Source: Paracoccaceae bacterium (GTDB lineage Bacteria > Pseudomonadota > Alphaproteobacteria > Rhodobacterales > Rhodobacteraceae). From it: a stretch of 11,240 nucleotides of DNA. Within the stretch, counting starts at the first letter, position 1. Each line of letters opens with the position of its first letter. This document shows positions 1 to 6,995 of this stretch, in pieces. The notes below the pieces were generated by a model. It searched no databases, was not told the origin of the DNA, and was given only the letters and a program-made list of their open reading frames with translations. Both the position numbers and the translations under genes were made by a program. Location of the stretch: positions 1 to 11,240 of the forward strand of contig DOHJ01000235.1 of the NCBI GenBank assembly GCA_003535335.1, in the 5' to 3' direction.

Positions 1-446
1 ATTACTTTGAAGGTAATTCAGGCGTTTTTAATGAAATGCAATGCGGCTCATACGCGTTTATGGATGCCGATTACGGACGTATTCTGGACAAAGACGGCAA
101 GCGGATTGATGAGGGTGAATGGGAAAATGCGCTGTTCCTGCTGACCTCGGTTATGAGCCACGCAAAGGCCGACAAAGCCATCGTTGATGCAGGTCTGAAA
201 GTTCAATCTGCCGATAGCGGGTTGCCGAAAATATTCAAACCGGCCGATGGCGTGGAATACGTCAAATGTTCGGATGAGCATGGTGTTGTGATGGATCCGA
301 ACGGTGTTCTGAAGGTTAACGACAAGCTGCGTCTGGTGCCGGGCCATTGTGACCCGACCTGTAACATTCATGACTGGTATGTTGGCGTTCGTAACGGCAA
401 AGTTGAAACAGTGTGGCCGGTATCGGCCCGCGGAAGGGCATATTAA
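1..446 (+). CDS. bhcC: Beta-hydroxyaspartate aldolase (DSD1/D-threonine aldolase family), C-terminal part
   Basis: The 5' end lies outside the window. The frame is open from base 3 and gives about 147 C-terminal residues ending in TAA at 444-446. This part covers the end of the PLP barrel and the D-serine-dehydratase-like C-terminal domain. The motif PGHCDPTCNIHDW (about 330-380) carries the His and Cys that bind the metal in this family, and the ending WPVSARGRAY is typical. Family members are fold-type III PLP enzymes such as D-threonine aldolase, D-serine dehydratase and 3-hydroxyaspartate aldolase. The specific name comes from context: the next gene, 2 nt downstream, is a recognisable bhcD, and bhcC precedes bhcD in the known bhcABCD operon. 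BhcC condenses glyoxylate and glycine to beta-hydroxyaspartate in the cytoplasm. Without the neighbour I would only say D-threonine aldolase-like. The ATG at 36 is internal, not the start. Confidence 0.82.
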   Translation, partial: YFEGNSGVFNEMQCGSYAFMDADYGRILDKDGKRIDEGEWENALFLLTSVMSHAKADKAIVDAGLKVQSADSGLPKIFKPADGVEYVKCSDEHGVVMDPNGVLKVNDKLRLVPGHCDPTCNIHDWYVGVRNGKVETVWPVSARGRAY

Positions 447-448
447 TC

Positions 449-1414
449 ATGTATATTGTTCCTGAAAAAGAAATCGGCGGCCTGATGGATCGCGCTGCTT
501 CATTCGAGGCCGTGCAATCTGTGTTTGCCGCGATGGCCAGCAAAGACGCCTATAATTTCCCGGTGATCCGCGAGGCCATTGGCCATGCAGATGCGCTCTA
601 TGGCTTCAAATCCGGTTTTGATCGCAAATCGCTGGCGCTGGGCCTGAAATCTGGTGGCTACTGGCCCGGTAACGAAGCCAAAGGCATGACCAACCACCAG
701 TCCACTGTCATTTTATTCGACGCTGACACCGGCAAAGTCAAAGCGCTGGTTGGCGGTAATCTGTTGACGGCGCTTCGGACAGCAGCGGCTTCGGCGGTTT
801 CGATCAAACATCTAGCCCCGAAAAACGCCAAGGTTCTGGGCATGATCGGTGCCGGTCATCAATCCACTTTCCAGATGCGCGCGGCTGTCGAGCAGCGTGA
901 TTTTGAAAAGGTGATTGGCTGGAACTACCATCCTGAAATGCTGTCACGGCTGGAAGATTTGGCGAATGAGCTGGACCTGCCGTTTGAGGCGGTTGAGCTG
1001 GACCAATTGGGTGCCGAAGCAGACGTGATTATCTCGATCACCTCGGCCTTTGCCCCCAGCCTGCTGGACGCGCATGTCACCGGCGGCACTCACATCGCCT
1101 GCATGGGCACTGACACCAAAGGCAAGCAAGAGGTTGAAGCCGCACTGGTTGCCCGCGCCACTGTGTTCACCGATGAAATCGCCCAAGCAATCAGCATTGG
1201 CGAATGTCAGCACGCGATTGCCGATGGCACACTGACCCAAAGCGACATCATCGAAATTGGCGCTGTGATTAATGGCGATCATACCGGCCGGAGTTCGGAT
1301 GACGAGCTGACTTTGTTTGATGGCACTGGTGTTGGCTTGCAGGATTTAGCCGTGGCTTCCAGCGTTGTCGATTTAGCGATTAAAAACGGGGTGGCTATTG
1401 AAGTGGACTTTTAG
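449..1414 (+). CDS. bhcD: Iminosuccinate reductase BhcD (ornithine cyclodeaminase/mu-crystallin family)
   Basis: This 321-residue protein belongs to the ornithine cyclodeaminase/mu-crystallin family. In the beta-hydroxyaspartate cycle the enzyme reduces iminosuccinate to L-aspartate with NAD(P)H. An N-terminal substrate domain carries GLKSGGYWP (about 65-73, with a Lys where the family has an active-site Lys), followed by TALRTAAASA (about 107-116). The Rossmann glycine motif GMIGAGHQS is at about 131-139, and FDGTGVGLQDLA near the C-terminus is a family signature. The sequence closely resembles my recollection of Paracoccus BhcD, especially YNFPVIREAIGHADALYGFK and CMGTDTKGKQEVEAAL. I chose the ATG at 449 rather than the one at 413: the longer form would overlap bhcC by 34 nt, the 449 start gives the usual length, and a GGAAGG box lies at 432-437. 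The 2-nt gap to bhcC indicates an operon. A plain ornithine cyclodeaminase is the alternative, which the bhcC neighbour argues against. Confidence 0.88.
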   Translation: MYIVPEKEIGGLMDRAASFEAVQSVFAAMASKDAYNFPVIREAIGHADALYGFKSGFDRKSLALGLKSGGYWPGNEAKGMTNHQSTVILFDADTGKVKALVGGNLLTALRTAAASAVSIKHLAPKNAKVLGMIGAGHQSTFQMRAAVEQRDFEKVIGWNYHPEMLSRLEDLANELDLPFEAVELDQLGAEADVIISITSAFAPSLLDAHVTGGTHIACMGTDTKGKQEVEAALVARATVFTDEIAQAISIGECQHAIADGTLTQSDIIEIGAVINGDHTGRSSDDELTLFDGTGVGLQDLAVASSVVDLAIKNGVAIEVDF

Positions 1415-1475
1415 TGATCCATTTCTAAAAAACCCAAACAAGCCGTTTGTTGTAAAATATAGTTGCAACGAAATA

Positions 1476-1497
1476 CCCACCAGCCAAGGCTGGTGGG
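1476..1497. terminator. Hairpin between convergent bhcD and DUF6473 gene
   Basis: A perfect 9-bp stem (CCCACCAGC with GCTGGTGGG) closes a 4-base CAAG loop, 62 nt after the bhcD stop and 41 nt after the end of the opposite gene. It is GC-rich and placed to serve both strands. The T tract is poor on either side: only TT follows on the plus strand, and a broken TATTTCGTT follows on the minus strand. Termination may therefore be partial. The rest of 1415-1537 shows nothing else clear. Confidence 0.6.
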
Positions 1498-1537
1498 GTT
1501 AAAAGCAATAGGTTTCCGGACAGAAAAAGCTAAGCCG

Positions 1538-2371
1538 TTAGAGATTTACCATAGGCTTTAATCGTTCCGCTAGAAGTTGCGCTGCTTCTTCATGCGCTGC
1601 TGGCCCCATGATTTCTTCGGCTGCTGGCTGTTCCATTTCAGGAAACAACATTCCTTCTGTACCGCGTGACTGGGCCAGTTGGCTTGGAACGATCTCGATA
1701 ATTTCGGTTACAAATGGCCGGATTGACTCGATCATAGTATTATCAACGAATACAGGATCCGTCCCCAGCCCATCAGCAGACACCGCATCTTCTGGGCTGC
1801 GGTCTGCAAACCATAACAGCACTGTTTTCCCCTCAATTTTTTCCAATAACAGCTTCATTCGGGCAAGCCAGGCCTCTTTTAGCTCGTCTTGCACAACCCT
1901 AAACCGCTCTGGCGATATGGCCTGTAAAGTTGTCAGCAGATGTTTTGTGAAATGGAATTCTGTAAAATCCACTTCGCGGAAAATAGTTTTTAGCAAAGTT
2001 GATGCGCGTACAAAGCGGTCATTTCGTCTTGGATGTACCGCATAAAACCGGTTTGACATATTTTGTGCACCAACAACCTGAACCACCGTAACACGTGATT
2101 TATTGCAGGCTGAAATAACCGTTGGCTCGTTTGAAAACACATCAACGCCGGCATTCATGCAACCGAAATTAACACATTCTATGCCCAACTGTTCTTGCAC
2201 CAAGGCCGGAAACGGAGTTTCGATATATTTGCCATAAGTTTCGGTCCCACCCAACATTGCAATATAATCCCCCGCCATTTTTTTGCGCGGACCCCGAAAT
2301 AGTAATTTGGAATTTCCGTAACGACACGGAAAATAGTCAAGGGCACCCAGCCCCAGGTTTTCATAGGTCAT
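1538..2371 (-). CDS. DUF6473-type protein, SGNH/GDSL-hydrolase-like
   Basis: This 277-residue protein has no signal peptide. I recognise its N-terminal pattern (GALDYFPCRYG, then LLFRGPR) as that of the DUF6473 proteins of Rhodobacterales, whose function is not established to my knowledge. Motifs are ordered as in SGNH hydrolases: GGTETYG at 41-47 in place of GDS, then FPALVQEQLG, then VNFG with NAG (67-75), GAQN at 101-104 in place of GxND, and a late His (GPAAHEEAAQLLAERL, His260). Thr43 would replace the nucleophilic Ser. The assignment to an SGNH-like fold is my inference. The ATG at 2371 is preferred to the GTG at 2380 because a GAGAGG box sits about 8 nt upstream of the ATG and would abut the GTG. 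The gene stands alone: it is convergent with bhcD and divergent from the dehydrogenase. A role in carbohydrate or envelope modification is possible but unsupported. Confidence 0.72.
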   Translation of the reverse strand: MTYENLGLGALDYFPCRYGNSKLLFRGPRKKMAGDYIAMLGGTETYGKYIETPFPALVQEQLGIECVNFGCMNAGVDVFSNEPTVISACNKSRVTVVQVVGAQNMSNRFYAVHPRRNDRFVRASTLLKTIFREVDFTEFHFTKHLLTTLQAISPERFRVVQDELKEAWLARMKLLLEKIEGKTVLLWFADRSPEDAVSADGLGTDPVFVDNTMIESIRPFVTEIIEIVPSQLAQSRGTEGMLFPEMEQPAAEEIMGPAAHEEAAQLLAERLKPMVNL

Positions 2372-2533
2372 GATACCCACCTCTCATTTTTAATTCACCC
2401 AAAATCAGATTCGCCTAAATAGATTTCGAAATTGCTAATCAAAAAAAGAGAGATAAATTTTATCCATACCTGCCCCTTGCGCCTGTTAGTGCCTGCGCCG
2501 TAAGGTTGCCTAAATTATATGTGAGGTTTGCAA
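2372..2533. promoter_or_regulatory. Divergent intergenic region upstream of DUF6473 gene and hbd
   Basis: These 162 AT-rich bases separate two divergent start codons, so they should hold both promoters. No convincing -35/-10 pair was found on either strand. Ribosome sites are visible at both ends: GTGAGG at 2521-2526 (plus strand, 7 nt before the hbd ATG) and GAGAGG on the minus strand just upstream of 2371. No clear inverted repeat was seen. Confidence 0.4.
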
Positions 2534-3409
2534 ATGGAAGTTTTAAAAATTGGCGTAATTGGTGCAGGCCAAATGGGCAACGGGATTGCCCATGTTTGCG
2601 CCTTGGCCGGCTATGAAATACTGCTGTCAGATACGTCGCAGGATGCACTGGACAAGGCACGGGGCTTAATTTCCAAAAATCTTGATCGGCAGCTGGCACG
2701 CGAAAAAATCAGTGAGGTCGACAAACAGGCAGCGCTTGGGCGGATAAAAACCACGTTAAAACTTCCTGATCTGGGTCAAACGGATCTGGTGATCGAGGCC
2801 GCCACTGAACGCGAGGCCGTTAAGGCCGCGATCTTTGAGGATTTAATTCCGCATCTTCAGCCGCATACGCTGCTCACATCCAACACCTCGTCTATTTCCA
2901 TAACCCGTTTGGCGTCGCGCACGGATCGGCCGGAAAAATTCATGGGGTTTCATTTTATGAATCCGGTTCCTGTGATGCAGCTGGTTGAATTAATTCGTGG
3001 AATTGCCACCAACGAAGAAACATTTCAGGCTTGCTATGATGTTGTTGAGCGGCTGGGTAAAACATCTGCAACAGCCGAGGATTTTCCCGGATTTATTGTA
3101 AACCGCATCCTGATGCCAATGATAAACGAGGCCGTTTACACGCTTTATGAAGGGGTTGGCTCAGTTCAATCCATCGACACATCTTTGCGGTTGGGCGCAA
3201 ATCATCCCATGGGTCCGCTGGAGTTGGCAGATTTTATCGGGCTTGATACATGTTTGGCAATTATGAATGTGTTGCATGACGGGCTGGCAGATACAAAATA
3301 CCGGCCCTGTCCGTTATTAACGAAATATGTCGAAGCGGGCTGGTTGGGGCGTAAAACCAAGCGCGGGTTTTATGATTATCGGGGTGAAACACCTGTTCCA
3401 ACACGCTAA
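2534..3409 (+). CDS. hbd: 3-hydroxybutyryl-CoA dehydrogenase
   Basis: This 291-residue, complete cytoplasmic enzyme interconverts acetoacetyl-CoA and 3-hydroxybutyryl-CoA with NAD(P)(H), in butyrate/PHB metabolism or short-chain beta-oxidation. The N-terminal Rossmann motif GAGQMG is at residues 10-15. Catalytic residues of the 3-hydroxyacyl-CoA dehydrogenase family are all present: Ser119 (SNTSS), His140 (GFHFMNP), Glu152 and Asn190 (FIVNR). The C-terminal dimerisation domain has NHPMGPLELADFIGLD (about 223-238) and ends in the usual GRKTKRGFYDY. The length matches the stand-alone Hbd/PaaH type rather than the multifunctional FadB type. The ATG at 2534 is preferred to the TTG at 2528 because GTGAGG ends 7 nt before it. 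The gene appears monocistronic. In related genomes hbd often follows etfBA, which is not the case here. Its 3' end faces the kinase gene with only 17 nt between stops. Confidence 0.9.
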   Translation: MEVLKIGVIGAGQMGNGIAHVCALAGYEILLSDTSQDALDKARGLISKNLDRQLAREKISEVDKQAALGRIKTTLKLPDLGQTDLVIEAATEREAVKAAIFEDLIPHLQPHTLLTSNTSSISITRLASRTDRPEKFMGFHFMNPVPVMQLVELIRGIATNEETFQACYDVVERLGKTSATAEDFPGFIVNRILMPMINEAVYTLYEGVGSVQSIDTSLRLGANHPMGPLELADFIGLDTCLAIMNVLHDGLADTKYRPCPLLTKYVEAGWLGRKTKRGFYDYRGETPVPTR

Positions 3410-3415
3410 GTTAAT

Positions 3416-3445
3416 GGCTGCTGACCCTAGGTTTTGGTCAGCGCC
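3416..3445. terminator. Weak terminator-like inverted repeat between convergent hbd and kinase gene
   Basis: GCTGACC (3420-3426) pairs with GGTCAGC (3436-3442) across a 9-base loop. A further GGC/GCC pairing lies outside a bulged T. It begins 7 nt after the hbd stop, and its loop contains the kinase stop codon. Neither strand has a T tract, so a factor-independent terminator is doubtful. Confidence 0.3.
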
Positions 3446-5976
3446 ATGGCCAATGTATCTGGTGTCAGCGGTTTTGACAGACAGGTAACAGTGCTGCCGT
3501 AGCGATCAGAAACAACCTTCTCCATCGGCAGGCGGCCTGAAACAACAATCACTCTGGTTTCTTTACGGCTTGAAAGGCACTGTTCAACCAGTCGCCAGCC
3601 AGAATTGCCATTGTCCAGATGAATGTCGGTCAGAACCGTGGCGTATTTTTTTTGCCCGGCTAACAGTTTTTCAGCCTGATCAAACGTGCTTGCCTTTTCA
3701 ACCTGAAAACCCAAATCCTGCAGCATTTTTGCAGTATTATCCAAAACTTCAAGCTCATCCTCAATCAGTAAAACTCGGGCGGGTTTTGTTGATATTGCAG
3801 CGTTCGCAGCAGATTCACTAACCAGTGGCAATAACAGCCTCACAGTCGTACCAACATTTGGCGTGCTTTCAATTAAAAACTCGCCACCTGATTGCTTGAT
3901 AAATCCGTACACGCTCGACAGCCCTAATCCGGTACCCTCACCATCTCTGCGGGCCGAATAGAATGGCTCCATTGCCCGTTTCAGAATGGCTTTTTCCATG
4001 CCGCAACCATTATCCCGGATCAGGATTTCGGCCATCCCATTAAGGGTTTTTCCAATAGAAATCTGGATTAACCCGTCTGTTTCAATGGCCTGATTACTGT
4101 TCAGGCACAGGTTCAGAATGGCGCTTTCCAACTGACCGGGATCAACCAGAACGCATAATTCGTCTTTGGCTAGGGACGTTTTTAGTAAAACACTATCCTT
4201 CAGACCGATACTAACCAGATCCACAAGCCCCTCAACAAGCACATTTAATTCGGTTTTTTCCGGCGCCAGCCGCTGTTTGCGGGCAAAGGCCAAAAGGCGT
4301 TGGGTTAGCGATGTGCCAATTTCAACGGCTCCGGCAATTCGGCGGCGTAAGGCAGACGTGTCTGAGCCTGCCTGTTTGGTTTCTATCAAATGCAGGTTGC
4401 CCGAAATGGTCGACAGGATATTGGCAAAATCATGGGCAACTTCGCCGGTTACTTTGCCAAGGCTTTCAATCCGCTGGACTTGGCCTAACCGTTCTTCGAA
4501 ATTGTGCCGATCTGTTGCATCCGAGAACATCCACACTTCGCCCCCATCCGGCAGGCGCGAGCAACGCAGTTCAACCACATATCCATCATCGCATTGCAAC
4601 GTGCTATATTTACGAAATACCTGCCCTAGTTTTTGTTTTTCAGCAGCTTTGGCAAAGGGTGAAATGGCCAGAATGCCCGCCATATCCAGATTATGCTCCG
4701 TAGCACCGTCTGGCAAATGCAGCACTGATTCAAAACTGGGGTTGGTCGCGGTCAGATGGCCGTCAGCAGCGATAATTGCCACCCCGTCCGTGATGTTGGT
4801 AAACACTTTTTCAAACAAGGTGTTGCGCTGGTCTAGTTGGCTGTTTAGCCGGTCCAACCGCATGGCATTGGCACGAAACACCCGAAAACTTTGCAGCAAC
4901 ATCCCGATTTCATCCACGGCACCCTTGGGACGTGGCAAAATGGTACTGCGGTCGCCTTGTGCCAAACGTTGCATGGCTTGCGAGATGGCTTTGATGTTGC
5001 CGGTGACATAACCGGAAACAAACAAAGCCGACAAAAGCGCCAATGATACGCTTGCCACCCCGATTCCAAAAATAAACAGTTTGGCAAAACGAATTGAGGA
5101 CCTGGTTTCGGCGCGTCTTTCTGAGAGGTGAACTTCTGCGTTGCGAGCATAGGTTAAGGCCATTCCACCAATCCGGCCAGAATTATAGCGGATACGAAAA
5201 AGCGCATTCTGGGCAATCAGATTTTGGTCCAGTTCTCTACGGCGATTGATAAACAGGCTGTTTTCGCCAACTGCCATTCCCTGCAGCTGATCATAGATAT
5301 TTCGAGGCTTGCCTTGAAAGGTATTTATAATGGGGTCTGTGATCAAAGAGGTATAAATACGCCGAAATTCCCCAAGACCGGGCAGGTTGTCACTATAGGC
5401 AGCGCGGGTCAGAACATTGGTTATATTTTGCAACACTGTCCGAGACTGCCTGTTGTCGATATTATCGGCATTTTCTTGCAGTTGCTGTGATAGCTTCGTT
5501 AAGATTGCCCGTTGGACTAATACTTTGCTGCGGTGCTCGTCCAACAGATCGGCTGCGCCAATCAAATCATTAAGGGCGTGCTCCATTTGCACCAATGCAT
5601 CAGCCACCACGGGCTGAAACCCCGCCGATTTGTTGCTGGCCTGCAAAGAGCCTTGGGGCCATTGCTGACGGATTTGGTTAATCGATACCAGCAATTCAGC
5701 GCTCTCGGCGTGGATTAGATAAGGCGATTTTAGGCCCAGCAAGAAAGGCGCGGATGTCGCCAAATCTGTTGAGCGTTTTGACAGTGTCATTGCGCTGGCA
5801 ACGTCTGTTAATGTTTGCCGATGCAATTTTTCAAGTTCAAAATTGGCGCGCTCTAGCGTGTACCACGAAATTGCACCGACCAATATTGTTGCAGCTGCCA
5901 AGGTTCCCAGGGCCAGAAACAGTCGCGATCTGATGCTTAATCTTGGGCCAGAATGTGCAGGCCGGTTTTGCGTCAA
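3427..5976 (-). CDS. Hybrid sensor histidine kinase with C-terminal receiver
   Basis: This 849-residue inner-membrane sensor has a membrane helix at about 19-40, a largely helical periplasmic domain of about 255 residues, and a second helix at about 297-324. A HAMP-like stretch follows (about 325-375), then a PAS-like segment (about 385-490). The HisKA box GEVAHDFANIL places the phospho-accepting His at 515. The ATPase domain has an N-box (Asn622/Asn626), DNGCGM (655-660) and GTGLGLSSVYG (681-691). The receiver (about 733-849) has Glu739/Asp740, phospho-acceptor Asp784, Ser813 and Lys835. No Hpt domain follows. The only usable start is a TTG at 5976: the frame closes 15 nt upstream of it, and the next Met lies beyond the first membrane helix. 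An AGGG lies about 7 nt upstream. The start overlaps the regulator stop (TTGA), indicating translational coupling. Ligand unknown; the adjacent ABC importer operon suggests its substrate. Confidence 0.88.
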   Translation of the reverse strand: MTQNRPAHSGPRLSIRSRLFLALGTLAAATILVGAISWYTLERANFELEKLHRQTLTDVASAMTLSKRSTDLATSAPFLLGLKSPYLIHAESAELLVSINQIRQQWPQGSLQASNKSAGFQPVVADALVQMEHALNDLIGAADLLDEHRSKVLVQRAILTKLSQQLQENADNIDNRQSRTVLQNITNVLTRAAYSDNLPGLGEFRRIYTSLITDPIINTFQGKPRNIYDQLQGMAVGENSLFINRRRELDQNLIAQNALFRIRYNSGRIGGMALTYARNAEVHLSERRAETRSSIRFAKLFIFGIGVASVSLALLSALFVSGYVTGNIKAISQAMQRLAQGDRSTILPRPKGAVDEIGMLLQSFRVFRANAMRLDRLNSQLDQRNTLFEKVFTNITDGVAIIAADGHLTATNPSFESVLHLPDGATEHNLDMAGILAISPFAKAAEKQKLGQVFRKYSTLQCDDGYVVELRCSRLPDGGEVWMFSDATDRHNFEERLGQVQRIESLGKVTGEVAHDFANILSTISGNLHLIETKQAGSDTSALRRRIAGAVEIGTSLTQRLLAFARKQRLAPEKTELNVLVEGLVDLVSIGLKDSVLLKTSLAKDELCVLVDPGQLESAILNLCLNSNQAIETDGLIQISIGKTLNGMAEILIRDNGCGMEKAILKRAMEPFYSARRDGEGTGLGLSSVYGFIKQSGGEFLIESTPNVGTTVRLLLPLVSESAANAAISTKPARVLLIEDELEVLDNTAKMLQDLGFQVEKASTFDQAEKLLAGQKKYATVLTDIHLDNGNSGWRLVEQCLSSRKETRVIVVSGRLPMEKVVSDRYGSTVTCLSKPLTPDTLAMALTKT

Positions 5977-6719
5977 TGTGAAGCCCTGCCTTCAGTTACA
6001 AAAATATATCCCTGCCCCCGTCTTGTTTGTAAATGGACTGGCTTTGACGGGGCTGATTCAATTTTACGCCGGAGCCGCAGGATTAACACGTCAATTGTAC
6101 GGTCCACATATTGGGACAAATCATTGCCAAGTTCAGACAGCAGTTCAGTTCGGGGGATAATGCGGTTTTGGTGGCGCAGAAAGTATTCCAATAACCGGTA
6201 TTCGGCGTTGGTTAACGGGATTTCCACACCTTCCGCATTAAATAATTCGCGCTGGGTCTGATCTAAAACATTGCTGCCAAAATTCAGAGAATGATCTTTA
6301 TCCGGTTCATTTTTCTCACTGTGTACGGTCTGTGTGACACCGTAACGTCGCAGCACCGCCCGCAGTCGCGCAATTAATTCGCGTGGGTTAAATGGCTTCA
6401 TCAGATAATCATCCGAGCCGATTTCAAGACCAACAATTTTATCCACCACATCCCCAACGCCGGTTAGCATCACAATTGGCAAATCACTGTTTTTGCGGAT
6501 ATTTATCACCAATGTCAGGCCGGATTCACCTTTTAGCTTTAAATCAATCAGCGCCAAATCAATGGTCAGATCAGCATCCAGATCGTAAAAATCCTGACTA
6601 CTGGCCAGTGCTTCGGTTTCAAAACCGTTTTCATTTAGCAATTCAACCAAAGTATTGCGCATATCTGGATCGTCATCAACAATTGCAATTCTTGGGCGAT
6701 GTTCAGTGCCGGTGTTCAT
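5973..6719 (-). CDS. OmpR/PhoB-family response regulator
   Basis: This 248-residue cytoplasmic DNA-binding regulator has a receiver domain at about 10-122, with acidic pocket Asp15/Asp16, phospho-acceptor Asp59 (LALIDLKL), Thr86 (MLTG) and Lys108 (MKPF). After a linker of about 25 residues comes a winged-helix domain (about 150-243). Its typical features are LTNAEYRLLEYFLRH, then VDRTIDVLILRLRRKIE, then TRRGQGYIF at the wing. All switch residues are intact. It is the first gene of a two-gene operon with the hybrid kinase (4-nt overlap), which is its likely cognate partner. It is divergent from the ABC transporter operon across 276 nt, so the transporter promoter is its most likely target, probably together with its own. 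That regulatory link is inferred from position only. The ATG at 6719 is the natural start, although its ribosome site (CAGGGA, about 12 nt upstream) is spaced rather far. Confidence 0.9.
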   Translation of the reverse strand: MNTGTEHRPRIAIVDDDPDMRNTLVELLNENGFETEALASSQDFYDLDADLTIDLALIDLKLKGESGLTLVINIRKNSDLPIVMLTGVGDVVDKIVGLEIGSDDYLMKPFNPRELIARLRAVLRRYGVTQTVHSEKNEPDKDHSLNFGSNVLDQTQRELFNAEGVEIPLTNAEYRLLEYFLRHQNRIIPRTELLSELGNDLSQYVDRTIDVLILRLRRKIESAPSKPVHLQTRRGQGYIFVTEGRASH

Positions 6720-6995
6720 GATTGTGTAAAATCCCTGAGAGCGCGTGAGCCGTTAAAGGGACCATAGCGATTATTGCGGCAACAATGCAATTATGCTGTC
6801 AGGAATTAGATTACGTATTCAGGCACCGCTTGCAATAGTTGTAACAATCTTAATATTAATTAGCCTCTATATCAGCGCTTTTTCTCACTTCAGACTCGCT
6901 CAAAGTAATGCCTTGGGCCTAACCTGTTGCATGACATTCTGGCGGAACTATTTCGTGGACCCCGTGCAATGTCCTGATTTAATAGGGAGAATATG
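6720..6995. promoter_or_regulatory. Divergent control region between response regulator and ABC importer operons
   Basis: This is the only gap of this size in the right half and must hold promoters for both operons. On the plus strand TTGCAA (6830-6835) with TATTAA (6854-6859) at 18-nt spacing is a weak sigma-70 candidate for the importer. An imperfect palindrome, ATTATTGC-G-GCAACAAT, lies at 6770-6786. Within 6773-6796, ATTGC, AATGC and TATGC recur, the first two ending 11 bp apart, which suits tandem OmpR-family half-sites. AGGGAG at 6984-6989 is the ribosome site for the importer. A 67-codon open frame (6793-6996) would encode one membrane-helix-like peptide but has no ribosome site. I do not call it a gene. 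Confidence 0.55.

Noticed and set aside
413..448. Upstream ATG giving a 333-residue BhcD
   Set aside because: It would overlap bhcC by 34 nt and adds 12 residues not seen in the family; the ATG at 449 has a GGAAGG box and fits the expected length.
944..1282. 112-codon minus-strand frame opposite bhcD
   Set aside because: It lies wholly within the conserved BhcD coding sequence and has no ribosome site or family resemblance.
1435..1455. Short inverted repeat CAAAC/GTTTG after bhcD
   Set aside because: A 5-bp AT-rich stem is too weak to call; the 9-bp hairpin just downstream is a better terminator candidate.
1608..2045. 145-codon plus-strand frame opposite the DUF6473 gene
   Set aside because: It is antisense to a gene with clear family motifs, has a Ser-rich composition typical of a shadow frame, and shows no domain.
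4166..5011. 281-codon plus-strand frame inside the kinase gene
   Set aside because: It is a shadow of the kinase coding region; its translation is rich in Arg and Ser with no recognisable motif, while the opposite frame carries all kinase motifs.
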